Assembly: GCA_051954935.1 (NCBI GenBank)
Contig: JBQCHG010000012.1
Location: 1 to 57,880, forward strand
DNA from: 66-474 sp051954935
GTDB taxonomy: Bacteria; Pseudomonadota; Gammaproteobacteria; Xanthomonadales; Rhodanobacteraceae
DNA: 57,880 nt
Direction: 5' to 3'
The notes under the pieces: model-generated
Told to the model about the DNA's origin: nothing
What the model saw: only the letters and a program-made list of their open reading frames with translations
Database searches by the model: none
Translations under genes and position numbers: made by a program
Part shown: one piece after another, positions 43,448 through 51,967 of the stretch
How positions within the stretch are numbered: the stretch's first letter is position 1
How the letters are laid out: every line of letters starts with the position of its first letter

Positions 43448-45628
43448 TCAATTCCGCAGTTTCATGAACCAGCACCCGTGGATGTCCGGCCGGCGCGCGA
43501 AATCCGGGGGAATGCTGGCGCGGGTGATGTCATCGATGGCTAAGCGTTCGCTAAGCGAATCGTCCAGCCTGAACCGCCGCGCATTGTTGGAAAACACGAT
43601 CGCGCCGCCCGGTTCCAGCCGGTCCGCGCACAACGCGAGCAACGCGGCATGGTCGCGCTGCACGTCGAAATCCTGGGCGCGCGCGGAATTGGAAAAAGTC
43701 GGGGGATCGACGTAGATCAGCCCGTAACGGTTGCGATCCGCGTGCAGGAAGGTGAACGCATCCGCCTGCGCCAATTTGTGGTGTGCACCGCCGAACCCGT
43801 TGAGGTCCAGGTTGCGTGAGGCCCAATCCAGGTACGTCGCCGAAAGATCCACGCTGGTCGTTTCGCTGCACCCGCCCGCCGCGGCATACACGCTCGCCGT
43901 CCCGGTATACGCGAAAAGGTTCAGGAAGCGCCTGCCTTTGCCGAGTTCGCGCAACTTCGCGCGCACGATGCGGTGGTCGAGAAACAGGCCGGTGTCGAGG
44001 TAATCGAACAGGTTCACCTCGAAGCGCAGCCCGCCTTCCTCCACGATCAACGCTTCGCCACGTTCCTCCAGCTTGCCGTACTTCGAGCCGCCCTTGCCGC
44101 GCTTGCGTACCTTCAACGCGATGCGCTCGCGCGGCACCTCCAGCGCCTCGGATGCGGCGCGCAGCAAGTCGCGCAGGCGCGTGCGCGCGGCGTTTGCGTC
44201 CACTGTCGCGGGCGCGGCGTATTCCTGGACGTGCAGATATGTCCGCTCTTCGCGACCGTTCGCCGGGCGGCCGCGGTACACATCGATCGCGGCGGCGTAT
44301 TCAGGCAGATCCGCGTCGTACACGCGGAAACAGCCCACCTCCTCGCGCGCGAGATACTTCTTCAGGTTGCGAAGATTCTTGAGGATGCGATTGCGCACCA
44401 TCTCGGCGCCGGCCGACAGCGGCTTGCGTGCAGCTTCGACGGTTTCGCGGGGAACGATATCGGCGATCAGCAGTTCGCAGGGAATCGCGCCGTTGTAGAG
44501 AACGTAGCGCTTGTCCGCACGCAGGCCGAGTGCATGGGCGGGATCGGCATCGCCATTCTCCGGTTGCGCAACCAGCACCACCGCGCGCCAGCCGGCGAAA
44601 CCCTCGCGCAGTCGCGTGCCGAGCGTGCGGTAAAGCCCGGGCAATTCGTTGCGCTCGCCCATGCGCTCGCCATACGGCGGATTGCTGATCAGCAGCCCCG
44701 TTTCATATCCGGCCGGACGCTGCACGTGCGCAACATCGTGCCGCTGCAATTGCACGAAGCCCGCCACGCCCGCGCTCTGCGCATTCTTTTTCGCGACCTC
44801 GATCATCAACGGTGCGGCATCGCTGCCGAAGAAGCAGGCGCGCAGGTTGCGCAGCCCTTCCTGCGCACGTGCCTGCGCTTCGTCGTGCAGTTCCTGCCAG
44901 AGGACCGCATCGTGACCGCGCCAGGCGAGAAACCCGAAATGCTCGCGCTGCAATCCGGCCGCGACATCCGCGGCCATCAGCGCGCCTTCTATCAGCAGCG
45001 TGCCGGAGCCGCACATCGGATCCAGCAGCGCGCCGCCTTGCGCGTAGGTTTCCGGCCAGCGCGCGCGCAGCAGCATCGCCGCGGCCAGATTTTCCTTCAG
45101 CGGTGCTTCGCCCTGGTCGCGCCGCCAGCCGCGCCGGTGCAGCGGCTCGCCGGAGAAATCCAGCGACAGCTTGGCGCGATTCCTGTGCAACCGCAGATTG
45201 ATGCGGATCGCCGGACGCTCGGTCGCGATGTCCGGACGCGTGCCGGAGCATTCGCGGCACTGGTCCACGATGGCGTCCTTCACCCGCAGCATCGCATAGC
45301 GGCTGTGCGTGACCGCACTCTGCGAAACCGAGGCGTCAATCGCCAGCGTGACGTCCGCAGCGAAGTGCTGCGACCAGTCCACCGCTTTCGCGCCTGCATA
45401 CAGCGCGTCCGCATCGGCTGCTTCGAATTCGGCGAGCGGCAACAGCACGCGGCTGGCGATGCGCGAATGCAGGCACGCGAGGTATGCGTGCTTCAATTCG
45501 CCTTCGAACCGCACCCCGGCGAGTGCTTCACGCGCATTCGCGCCTAGCGCGACCAACTCGTCGCGCAGCAGGTATTCCATCCCTTTCGGGCACGATGCAA
45601 AGAACGAAGTCACGCCGGAGGCAGCCAT
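43448..45628 (-). CDS. rlmL: Bifunctional 23S rRNA methyltransferase RlmKL
   Basis: A 726-residue fusion. THUMP plus the RlmL (m2G2445) domain comes first: SFFASCPKGMEYLLRDEL, LDPMCGSGTLLIEGALMAADVAAG and catalytic LLISNPPYGERMG. The RlmK (m7G2069) domain follows: LFLDHRIVRAKLRELGKGRRFLNLFAYTGTASVYAAAGG and LIYVDPPTFSNSAR. Both SAM sites look intact. Start ATG at 45628 (MAASGVTSFFASC); it overlaps the upstream hydrolase gene by 19 bp. The longer ORF to 45754 is rejected because the family begins at the THUMP domain. Confidence 0.96.
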   Translation of the reverse strand: MAASGVTSFFASCPKGMEYLLRDELVALGANAREALAGVRFEGELKHAYLACLHSRIASRVLLPLAEFEAADADALYAGAKAVDWSQHFAADVTLAIDASVSQSAVTHSRYAMLRVKDAIVDQCRECSGTRPDIATERPAIRINLRLHRNRAKLSLDFSGEPLHRRGWRRDQGEAPLKENLAAAMLLRARWPETYAQGGALLDPMCGSGTLLIEGALMAADVAAGLQREHFGFLAWRGHDAVLWQELHDEAQARAQEGLRNLRACFFGSDAAPLMIEVAKKNAQSAGVAGFVQLQRHDVAHVQRPAGYETGLLISNPPYGERMGERNELPGLYRTLGTRLREGFAGWRAVVLVAQPENGDADPAHALGLRADKRYVLYNGAIPCELLIADIVPRETVEAARKPLSAGAEMVRNRILKNLRNLKKYLAREEVGCFRVYDADLPEYAAAIDVYRGRPANGREERTYLHVQEYAAPATVDANAARTRLRDLLRAASEALEVPRERIALKVRKRGKGGSKYGKLEERGEALIVEEGGLRFEVNLFDYLDTGLFLDHRIVRAKLRELGKGRRFLNLFAYTGTASVYAAAGGCSETTSVDLSATYLDWASRNLDLNGFGGAHHKLAQADAFTFLHADRNRYGLIYVDPPTFSNSARAQDFDVQRDHAALLALCADRLEPGGAIVFSNNARRFRLDDSLSERLAIDDITRASIPPDFARRPDIHGCWFMKLRN

Positions 45629-46131
45629 TCGAGGAACAACCGGAACTGCTGCGCAATCTGCGCGACATGGTTGGAAAGGCGGTGATCGTCGGGTAGCAGC
45701 AGTGTCGGAATGCCGCGCGCATTGGCGAATGCCGCGGCCGCAGAGACCGGGCACAGTTCATCATTGAAACCGTGCACCAGCATCGCGGGCACTTTCGCCA
45801 CGTCGAAATGCCCGGACCAGCGCGGGATCAAGGTGGGGAGTGCAATCAGGAACACGCCCGCACACGGCACCCGCAACGAAGCCAGCCCGGACACGAACGC
45901 ACCCATGCTGGAGCCGGCGAGGATCAGCGGCGGCTGGGTGGTATGCGCGGTGGCAACCAGCTTTTCGACGCGCGGCCCCACCGAGCCGGCGTGGCCGAGC
46001 TTGTCGTCCTCGCGATAATCCGGGCGCAGCGCACGCCAGCCGAGTTCCTCGGCCACCGCCGCGAGAACGCTCACCTTCGTCGCGTCGGGGCCGCTATCGG
46101 AGCCGTGGGAAAGGATGACGGTGCCGGGCAT
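45610..46131 (-). CDS. Small alpha/beta hydrolase (RBBP9/YdeN-like)
   Basis: A 173-residue hydrolase with ILSHGSDSGPDATKVS (oxyanion region), nucleophile elbow LAGSSMGAF (Ser), acid in LVHGFNDELCP and His in LPDDHRLSNH. A compact serine-hydrolase fold with complete triad; the substrate is unknown. It overlaps rlmKL by 19 bp, so the genes are probably cotranscribed. Divergent from the amidase gene. Confidence 0.87.
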   Translation of the reverse strand: MPGTVILSHGSDSGPDATKVSVLAAVAEELGWRALRPDYREDDKLGHAGSVGPRVEKLVATAHTTQPPLILAGSSMGAFVSGLASLRVPCAGVFLIALPTLIPRWSGHFDVAKVPAMLVHGFNDELCPVSAAAAFANARGIPTLLLPDDHRLSNHVAQIAQQFRLFLEWLPPA

Positions 46132-46207
46132 GGCGATTCCCTGGAATCTGATCCGTTATCGTATCAGCGGGCACACCGGCCGCCGGCTCCCATGCGACAC
46201 TTCGCGC

Positions 46208-46780
46208 ATGTCCTCGCCCGCGATCCACGACTGGCCCCTGCCCTATGTCGCCAGGCTGCGCAAGCGGGCGCCCGCAGACATCGACCTCGTGGTGATCCAT
46301 TGCACCGAGCTGCCCGACCTCGCCATCGCGCGCGAATACGGCGAGCGAGCGCTGCACCGGGACGGCAGCGGCAACAGCGGACATTACTATGTGGATCGCG
46401 ACGGAGCGCTGCATCGGTTTGTGGAGGGCACGTGCATCGCGCATCACACGCGTGGCTACAACGAACGTTCCATCGGGATCGAGCTGGTCAATACCGGCCG
46501 CTGGCCGGACTGGTTCGATTCGCGGAAGCAGGCCATGAGCGAGCCGTATCCGTCCGCGCAGATCGATGCGTTGCTGTCGCTGTTGCAAGCGCTGCGCGCG
46601 GAAAGCCCGAACCTGCGCTGGATAGCCGGCCACGAGGATCTCGACACCGGCACCGTACCGGCCAGCGACGATCCTTCCGTGCAAGTCTTCCGCAAGCGCG
46701 ATCCCGGGCCGATGTTCCCGTGGGACGAAGTGCTGCGCGACTGTGGACTGCAAAAGCTGGCCCCGCACGCATCGCTATAA
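46208..46780 (+). CDS. N-acetylmuramoyl-L-alanine amidase (amidase_2)
   Basis: The 190-residue zinc amidase cleaves the bond between MurNAc and the stem peptide, or anhydro-muropeptides in recycling. Zn ligand motifs are LVVIHCTELPD (first His), CIAHHTRGYNERSIGIELVN and KRDPGPMFPWDEVL (C-terminal ligands and Asp), as in AmpD/PGRP folds. No signal peptide is seen, which fits a cytoplasmic AmpD-like recycling enzyme. The start ATG at 46208 has no strong ribosome site. Confidence 0.88.
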   Translation: MSSPAIHDWPLPYVARLRKRAPADIDLVVIHCTELPDLAIAREYGERALHRDGSGNSGHYYVDRDGALHRFVEGTCIAHHTRGYNERSIGIELVNTGRWPDWFDSRKQAMSEPYPSAQIDALLSLLQALRAESPNLRWIAGHEDLDTGTVPASDDPSVQVFRKRDPGPMFPWDEVLRDCGLQKLAPHASL

Positions 46781-46810
46781 TGCGCGCCGCTTCACTCCGG
46801 AACGAACCCG

Positions 46811-47692
46811 ATGACCAACCCCCGCGTCGCCGAACTGGTGGATCTGCTGCGCCTCGAGCGGCTGGAAGACAATCTCTTCCGCGGCGCCAGCCGAGACATC
46901 GGCACCAGATACGTGTTCGGCGGACAGGTGCTGGGCCAGGCGCTTTCCGCCGCCCAGCAGACCGTGGATCCGAAGCGCTCGGCACATTCGCTGCACGGCT
47001 ACTTCCTGCGCGCGGGCAACATCGATGCGCCGATCGTGTATTCGGTGGAGCGAGCGCGCGACGGTTCCAGCTTCTCCGCGCGGCGCGTGGTCGCGATCCA
47101 GCACGGCCAGCCGATCCTCAATTGCGCGGTGTCGTTCCAGATCGAGGAAGACGGCATGGAGCACCAGACCACCATGCCGGAAGTGCCCAAGCCGGAAGAC
47201 CTCGCGCCTCCGCAGCCGCTGCCCCCGGGTGAACTGGCGCAATTGCCGGAGAAACTGCAACGCTGGCTGGGCCTGGATGGTCCGTTCGAATTCCGCTACG
47301 TGTGGCCACGCGACGAATTGCACCCGGCCAAGCGCCCGGCTTACCAGCACATCTGGTTCAGGCTGACCGATCACGTGAAAGACGGCGCGACCTTGCAACG
47401 CGCATTGCTGGCCTATGCTTCGGATTTCCATTTCATCGGCACCGCGTTGCTGCCGCATGGCGTGTCGTATCTCACGCCGAACCTGCAGATGGCGAGCCTC
47501 GACCACGCACTGTGGTTCCATCGCCCGTTCCGCGTAGACGAATGGCTGCTGTATTCCTGCGATTCGCCGACCGCGCAAGGTGGACGCGGACTGGTCCGCG
47601 GACAGATCTTCAATCGCGACGGTGTACTGGTCGCTTCGAGCGCGCAGGAAGGATTGATCCGATTGCGTGACGGGGAGCGCACGCGCAGCTAA
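46811..47692 (+). CDS. tesB: Acyl-CoA thioesterase II
   Basis: Hydrolyses medium- and long-chain acyl-CoA. The 293-residue double hotdog protein opens with LVDLLRLERLEDNLFRGASRD and has FGGQVLGQALSAAQQTVD, HSLHGYFLRAGN and RRVVAIQHGQPILNC. The second domain has YASDFHFIGTALLPHGV, the catalytic Asp segment, and MASLDHALWFHRPFRVDEWLLYSCDSPTAQGGRGLVRGQIFNRDG. Full length compared with E. coli TesB. Confidence 0.95.
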   Translation: MTNPRVAELVDLLRLERLEDNLFRGASRDIGTRYVFGGQVLGQALSAAQQTVDPKRSAHSLHGYFLRAGNIDAPIVYSVERARDGSSFSARRVVAIQHGQPILNCAVSFQIEEDGMEHQTTMPEVPKPEDLAPPQPLPPGELAQLPEKLQRWLGLDGPFEFRYVWPRDELHPAKRPAYQHIWFRLTDHVKDGATLQRALLAYASDFHFIGTALLPHGVSYLTPNLQMASLDHALWFHRPFRVDEWLLYSCDSPTAQGGRGLVRGQIFNRDGVLVASSAQEGLIRLRDGERTRS

Positions 47693-47727
47693 CGCATCCG
47701 CTCGGGTCGCATCGTAGAATCGGCCCC

Positions 47728-48123
47728 ATGCGCCAGATCTACACTTCCCCCCGACAGCAGAACATCGAGCGCGTGGTCGCGCTGATGGCCGAGAACGGCA
47801 TCGCCACCACGGTCACCAACAAGCGTGCCTACGCGCGCCCGAGCTATTCGCGGTTTTCCTATTCGCAGGCGAACGACAGCGAGGAATGGCCGAAGGTATG
47901 GATCACCCACGCCGAGGACCAGACCCGCGCGCGGCAACTGCTGCGCGAGATCGGCATCGAACCGGCCACGCGTTACGTGGATGCGCTGGCCGCCGAGCGC
48001 AATCCCGCCGTTCCCGATCCGGATCGACATCGTCGCGCGGCCACACGCGCACGCACGGCGGTGATGGCCGGCGTGGGCGCGGCATTCCTTTTGCTTGTGT
48101 TGAAGATGCTGGCGGTGTTTTGA
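47728..48123 (+). CDS. DUF2007-like small protein with C-terminal membrane anchor
   Basis: The 131-residue protein has an N-terminal ferredoxin-like region (MRQIYTSPRQQNIERVVALMAENGIATTVTNK ... WPKVWITHAEDQTRARQLLREIGIEP). This resembles the DUF2007 'putative signal transducing' family. A linker and one C-terminal helix (AGVGAAFLLLVLKMLAVF) follow. Xanthomonas relatives are sometimes named pathogenicity-like proteins; no function is established. Just downstream of tesB. Confidence 0.75.
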   Translation: MRQIYTSPRQQNIERVVALMAENGIATTVTNKRAYARPSYSRFSYSQANDSEEWPKVWITHAEDQTRARQLLREIGIEPATRYVDALAAERNPAVPDPDRHRRAATRARTAVMAGVGAAFLLLVLKMLAVF

Positions 48124-48218
48124 TTTCTTCGGATATGAATGCTGAAGCCTTCAACGAATTTTCGCGGAAAGAGGCGGAGCATTCCCCACGAACGACGAGA
48201 GCGACCGACAGGTTCCCT

Positions 48219-48281
48219 CTTCAATAACCCTTCGCAAGCGACAACGGGCGGGCCTCCCGCTTCAACAACCCTTCGCAAGCG
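48219..48281. repeat. 22-bp direct repeat, two copies
   Basis: CTTCAATAACCCTTCGCAAGCG at 48219-48240 recurs with one mismatch (CTTCAACAACCC...) at 48260-48281, a 41-bp period. It sits in the gap before bpt. Two copies do not make an array; origin unknown. Confidence 0.7.
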
Positions 48282-48316
48282 TACCGTTCAGGTACGGATG
48301 TTGAACCGAGGTAAAC

Positions 48317-49045
48317 GTGGCACTGCGCTCCGAACGCGTACGCCTGTTCCAGACCCTGCCGCATGCGTGCGGGTATTTCCACGCCCGCACCGCGCAGAAC
48401 CTGGTACTAGACCCGTCCGCACCGGAACTTTCGCGTTTGTACGCGCTGGCGCTGGGCCGCGGCTTCCGTCGTGCCGGCGGGCATGTCTACCATCCGCACT
48501 GCCCGCGTTGCCACGCGTGCGAACCGTGCCGCATCGACGTCGCCGCGTTCCAGCCGGATCGCGGCCAACGGCGTTGCATCCGCCGCAATGCCGATCTGGA
48601 AATCCGCGAAGCGCCACCCGGCCTGAGCGACGAACGCCACGACCTGTATGCGCGTTATCTGCGCGCGCGGCATCCCGGCGGCGGCATGGACGAAGCCAGC
48701 GGCGAGGATTTCTCGCACTTCCTGGTCGCACCATGGAGCCCGACGGTGTTCCTGGAATTCCGCCTGCACGGAAAATTGCTGGCCCTCGCGGTCACCGACG
48801 TGTGCAGCACCGGCATCTCGGCGGTATACACGTTCTTCGATCCCGACCTGCCCCAGCGCAGCCTCGGGACCTTTGCGATCCTGAGCCAGATCGAACTGGC
48901 GCGCGCGCGCGACCTGCCGCACGTCTACCTGGGCTACTGGATCGCGCACCATCCCAAGATGGGCTACAAGTCGCGCTTCGACGCACTGGAGGTCCTGGGT
49001 CCGGATGGATGGCGTCGGCTGCATGCCCCACGCGATCCGGCGTGA
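48317..49045 (+). CDS. bpt: Aspartate/glutamate leucyltransferase (N-end rule)
   Basis: Transfers Leu from Leu-tRNA to N-terminal Asp or Glu, marking proteins for ClpAP. The 242-residue protein has LFQTLPHACGYFHARTAQNLVLDP, the CPRCHACEPCRIDVAAFQP cysteine cluster of the ATE/Bpt family, and C-terminal VYTFFDPDLPQRSLGTFAILSQIELAR...LGYWIAHHPKMGYKSRF. GTG start at 48317 with GAGG 6 bases upstream. Confidence 0.93.
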   Translation: MALRSERVRLFQTLPHACGYFHARTAQNLVLDPSAPELSRLYALALGRGFRRAGGHVYHPHCPRCHACEPCRIDVAAFQPDRGQRRCIRRNADLEIREAPPGLSDERHDLYARYLRARHPGGGMDEASGEDFSHFLVAPWSPTVFLEFRLHGKLLALAVTDVCSTGISAVYTFFDPDLPQRSLGTFAILSQIELARARDLPHVYLGYWIAHHPKMGYKSRFDALEVLGPDGWRRLHAPRDPA

Positions 49046-49167
49046 AAGGCGCAAGCGGGCCTGACCGGATCGCCGGATTTTTCCGTCGGAACAAATGCTT
49101 GTGAGTCATTGTTGACGCGAGCTCCACTTGGCGCGCCGGGTGGTTCATCCCGCTTGTTTGTCAGATT

Positions 49168-49184
49168 GATATCACAATGATATC
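49168..49184. promoter_or_regulatory. Perfect GATATCA-caa-TGATATC palindrome before the SPFH operon
   Basis: A 17-bp dyad whose right end is 27 bp upstream of the SPFH start codon. It overlaps where a promoter or transcript start would be. The tiny ribbon-helix-helix protein encoded downstream is a candidate ligand (inference). Confidence 0.6.
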
Positions 49185-49211
49185 TTTCAGGCACCCAACC
49201 CGGAGCGTGTC

Positions 49212-50081
49212 ATGAACGAAACCAGGGCTTATTCGATTCCCGGCATTCCTACCGCGGTAGTGACAGTGCTGTGCTTCTTCGGCTGCGGGGCCTTGTTCTT
49301 CGGAGGCGGCGCGACCCAGCAGCCGGGCTACGTGATCGCGGCGGTGATCGTTTTCGTGACCCTGGTGTTCCTCACGAAGGGATTCTTCCAGGTGCAGCCC
49401 AACCAGGGCCTGGTGATGCAGTTGTTCGGACGCTACGCCGGCACCGTGCGCGAGGAAGGCCTGCGCTGGACCAATCCGTTCTACGCCAAGCGGCCGGTGT
49501 CGCTTCGCGTGCGCAACTTCGAATCCTCCAAGCTGAAGGTGAACGATTCCGACGGCAACCCGATCGAGATCGCCGCAGTGATCGTGTGGCAGGTCGTGGA
49601 CACCGCCGAGGCGGTGTTCCAGGTCGACGACTACGAAAACTACGTGCACATCCAGAGCGAGTCGGCGCTGCGACAGATGGCGCAAAGCTATCCATACGAT
49701 TCGCACGATGATGCCAAGCCTTCGCTGCGCAGCCATGGCGACGAAATCACCACGCACCTGCGCGACGAGATTCAGGAACGCCTCGGCAAGGCCGGCGTGA
49801 AGGTCACCGAGGCACGCATCAGCCATCTCGCCTACGCGCAGGAAATCGCGCAGGCAATGCTGCAGCGCCAGCAGGCCGGCGCGATCATCGCCGCGCGCAC
49901 GAAGATCGTGGAGGGTGCGGTGAGCATGGTCGAGATGGCGCTGGAGCAACTGAGTCAGCGCGGCGTGGTGCAATTGGACGAAGAGCGCAAGGCGGCAATG
50001 GTGTCCAACCTGCTGGTGGTGCTGTGCGGCGAGCGCGGCACGCAGCCGGTGCTGAATACCGGAACGCTTTATTCCGGGTGA
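49212..50081 (+). CDS. SPFH/Band 7 membrane protein
   Basis: The 289-residue protein has two N-terminal membrane segments (IPTAVVTVLCFFGCGALFFGGG and YVIAAVIVFVTLVFLTKGFF). The SPFH domain follows: VQPNQGLVMQLFGRYAGTVREEGLRWTNPFYAKRPVSLRVRNF, LKVNDSDGNPIEIAAVIVWQVVDTAEAVFQVDDYENYVHIQSESALRQ. An alpha-helical tail has EARISHLAYAQEIAQAMLQRQQA and ends LLVVLCGERGTQPVLNTGTLY. Such proteins oligomerise as membrane scaffolds, often with proteases. ATG with GGAG 7 bases upstream. First gene of a compact cluster behind the GATATC palindrome. Confidence 0.92.
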   Translation: MNETRAYSIPGIPTAVVTVLCFFGCGALFFGGGATQQPGYVIAAVIVFVTLVFLTKGFFQVQPNQGLVMQLFGRYAGTVREEGLRWTNPFYAKRPVSLRVRNFESSKLKVNDSDGNPIEIAAVIVWQVVDTAEAVFQVDDYENYVHIQSESALRQMAQSYPYDSHDDAKPSLRSHGDEITTHLRDEIQERLGKAGVKVTEARISHLAYAQEIAQAMLQRQQAGAIIAARTKIVEGAVSMVEMALEQLSQRGVVQLDEERKAAMVSNLLVVLCGERGTQPVLNTGTLYSG

Positions 50082-50160
50082 TCGTCCATGGCGGACAGAT
50101 CAAGAAAGCGACAATCTCTCGCCGTACTTTTCGACAATTCCGCCACAGGAATGAACGACG

Positions 50161-50343
50161 GTGAGCGTTGAAAAGAAAGCCTATCCGCTGCGAATCAGTC
50201 CGCAGGTGCTGGACGCCATGCAGCGCTGGGCCGGCGACGAGTTGCGCAGCGTCAACGCGCAGATCGAATATGTGCTGCGCGAGGCGCTGCGCAAGGCTGG
50301 CCGCATCAAGCCCGAATCGGCAGACCGGAGTGACAGGAAATGA
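50161..50343 (+). CDS. Small ribbon-helix-helix (Arc-like) DNA-binding protein
   Basis: The 60-residue protein pattern is a beta strand (KAYPLRIS), helix A (PQVLDAMQRWAGDEL) and helix B (SVNAQIEYVLREALRKAG), the classic Arc/CopG/ParD fold. RHH dimers bind short palindromes, and the GATATCA dyad at 49168 is the nearest such site. GTG start at 50161; the stop overlaps the next gene (ATGA). It is 79 bp downstream of the SPFH gene. Confidence 0.82.
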   Translation: MSVEKKAYPLRISPQVLDAMQRWAGDELRSVNAQIEYVLREALRKAGRIKPESADRSDRK

Positions 50344-50891
50344 AGCGAACGAATCGGATGGCGATTGCAGTGTTTTGCGTGAGCGCGGCGGCATCCGCGG
50401 GTCCTTCCCAGCAACCGGTCACGCACCAGGTCCCGGTCACGCCGCCCGCGGCGACCGCCTCCCCTGCCGCCAAGGCCGTCAATGAACTGGCGCCACAGGC
50501 GGCTGCCGCGGCAATCGAATCGTGTGTCAGCCAGACCGACGCACTGCTCGCCGCGCTGGACAAGGGCGACTACAAAGGCGCTGAGATGGATTTCAATCCC
50601 ACCATGCAGGCGGGCCTGCCACCCGGGCAGTTGCAGCAGGCCTGGGAAGCGCTGCCTTCGCGGTTCGGCCAGCCCGGCCAGCGCGGCGCGCCGCACAACA
50701 GCCTTAGCGACGGCTATGTCGTGGTCACCGTCCCGATGCCTTACCAGAAGATGATGCTCGCGGCGCAGGTTGCGTGCGCGGCGGATGGCAAGATCGCCGG
50801 CTTCCATGTAATGACGCTGCCTGAGCCGGAGCCGGCGTCCAGCAGTCCCGCTCCCGCATCTTCCTCGGCCGCGGCACCGGGACACCATTGA
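50340..50891 (+). CDS. Exported protein of unknown function
   Basis: The 183-residue protein has a probable signal peptide (MKRTNRMAIAVFCVSAAASAG). A Pro/Thr/Ala-rich linker is followed by a helical domain resembling DUF3887-type modules (ESCVSQTDALLAALDKGDYKGAEMDFNPTMQAGLPPGQLQQAWEALPSRFGQP ... VVVTVPMPYQKMMLAAQVACAADGKIAGFHVM) and a Ser/Pro/Ala tail. Function is unknown. ATGA overlap with the RHH gene and TTGA overlap with the peptidase gene indicate one transcript. Confidence 0.78.
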   Translation: MKRTNRMAIAVFCVSAAASAGPSQQPVTHQVPVTPPAATASPAAKAVNELAPQAAAAAIESCVSQTDALLAALDKGDYKGAEMDFNPTMQAGLPPGQLQQAWEALPSRFGQPGQRGAPHNSLSDGYVVVTVPMPYQKMMLAAQVACAADGKIAGFHVMTLPEPEPASSSPAPASSSAAAPGHH

Positions 50892-51481
50892 ACAAGCCCG
50901 CCCCCCCCGGGCTGCCCGCACGCTGCGCGAGCGAAGCCGAACACCGCACGCTGATCGAGCGCGCGTTCGCGTTGGGCGTTCCGCGCGACTACGCGCGCCG
51001 GCATCGTCTCCGGCAGGTGCGGGAACCTGTACGGCTGGCCTCGATCGGCATGGACATCCAGCAACGCGAGCAGTGGCTCACGCCCGCGGCGGCCCGTGCA
51101 TTCCTTGCGATGCGCGAGGCAGCGGCGCACGACAAGGTCGAGCTGCAGGTCGTCTCCGCGTTCCGCTCGATCGCCTATCAGCTCGGCATCATCGAGCGCA
51201 AACTGCAAAGAGGTTTGCAGATGGATGCGATCCTGCGCGTCAGCGCAGCGCCTGGCTACAGCGAGCACCATAGTGGTCGTGCTCTGGATCTCACCGCGCC
51301 GGGTTACGCGCCGGTCGAGGAGGTGTTCGAGCAGTCCGCCGCATTCGCCTGGCTGACGCGCAATGCCCCGCGATTCGGCTTTGCGCTTTCCTATCCGCGT
51401 GGAAACCGCCACGGCATCGCCTACGAGCCGTGGCATTGGTGCTGGCACGCAAAGCTTCCGCTGCAAAACGCGCCCTTGTAG
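50888..51481 (+). CDS. M15-family D-alanyl-D-alanine carboxypeptidase (VanY-like)
   Basis: The 197-residue zinc peptidase trims peptidoglycan stem peptides. Motifs are VVSAFRSIAYQ, the SEHHSGRALDLTAPGYAP metal-binding motif (SxHxxGxAxD) and the YEPWHWCW C-terminal His. No clear signal peptide. The TTG start at 50888 overlaps the previous stop and has GGGAC upstream; the exact start is uncertain. Last gene of the SPFH cluster. Confidence 0.88.
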   Translation: MNKPAPPGLPARCASEAEHRTLIERAFALGVPRDYARRHRLRQVREPVRLASIGMDIQQREQWLTPAAARAFLAMREAAAHDKVELQVVSAFRSIAYQLGIIERKLQRGLQMDAILRVSAAPGYSEHHSGRALDLTAPGYAPVEEVFEQSAAFAWLTRNAPRFGFALSYPRGNRHGIAYEPWHWCWHAKLPLQNAPL

Positions 51482-51490
51482 CGCGCAGGC

Positions 51491-51952
51491 TTATCCGCGT
51501 CTCGGCGGCTGGTACGTTCCCGGAACCGTGCGCGCACCGATGGACAGCCGGTTCCATGCATTGATCGTGGCGATCGCCAGCGTGAGGTCGGACAGCTCCT
51601 TCTCGTTGAACTGCGCGCGCACCGCTTCGTAGACATCATCCGGCGCATGCGTGTCGGCAATCAACGTGAGCGCTTCCGTCCACGCCAGCGCCGCGCGTTC
51701 GCGATCGCTGTACCACGGGCATTCGCGCCAGGCTTCCAGCGTATAGAGGCGTTGCTCGCTCTCACCGATCGAGCGCAGATCCTTGGAGTGCATGTCCAGG
51801 CAGAACGCGCAGCCGTTGATCTGCGATGCCCGCAGCTTGATCAGGTGCAGCAGCGAAGCTTCCAGCCCGCAGCCATGCAGGTATTTTTCCAGCCCCAGCA
51901 TGGCCTGGTAGGCTCCCGGCGCGGCCTTGGCGTATTCGAAACGTGCTTTCAT
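51491..51952 (-). CDS. AhpD-like carboxymuconolactone decarboxylase-family protein
   Basis: The 153-residue all-helical protein has the redox motif in SQINGCAFCLDMHSKDLRSIGESEQRL (CxxC plus downstream His). ACPWYSDRERAALAWTEALT and NEKELSDLTLAIATINAWNRLSIG follow. This is the peroxidase-related AhpD subfamily; probably antioxidant. Convergent with the peptidase gene, 9 bp apart. Confidence 0.92.
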   Translation of the reverse strand: MKARFEYAKAAPGAYQAMLGLEKYLHGCGLEASLLHLIKLRASQINGCAFCLDMHSKDLRSIGESEQRLYTLEAWRECPWYSDRERAALAWTEALTLIADTHAPDDVYEAVRAQFNEKELSDLTLAIATINAWNRLSIGARTVPGTYQPPRRG

Positions 51953-51967
51953 GGTGTGCTCCTTGCG

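Noticed and set aside
48219..48281. CRISPR array
   Set aside because: Only two imperfect copies with a 19-bp spacer and no cas gene.
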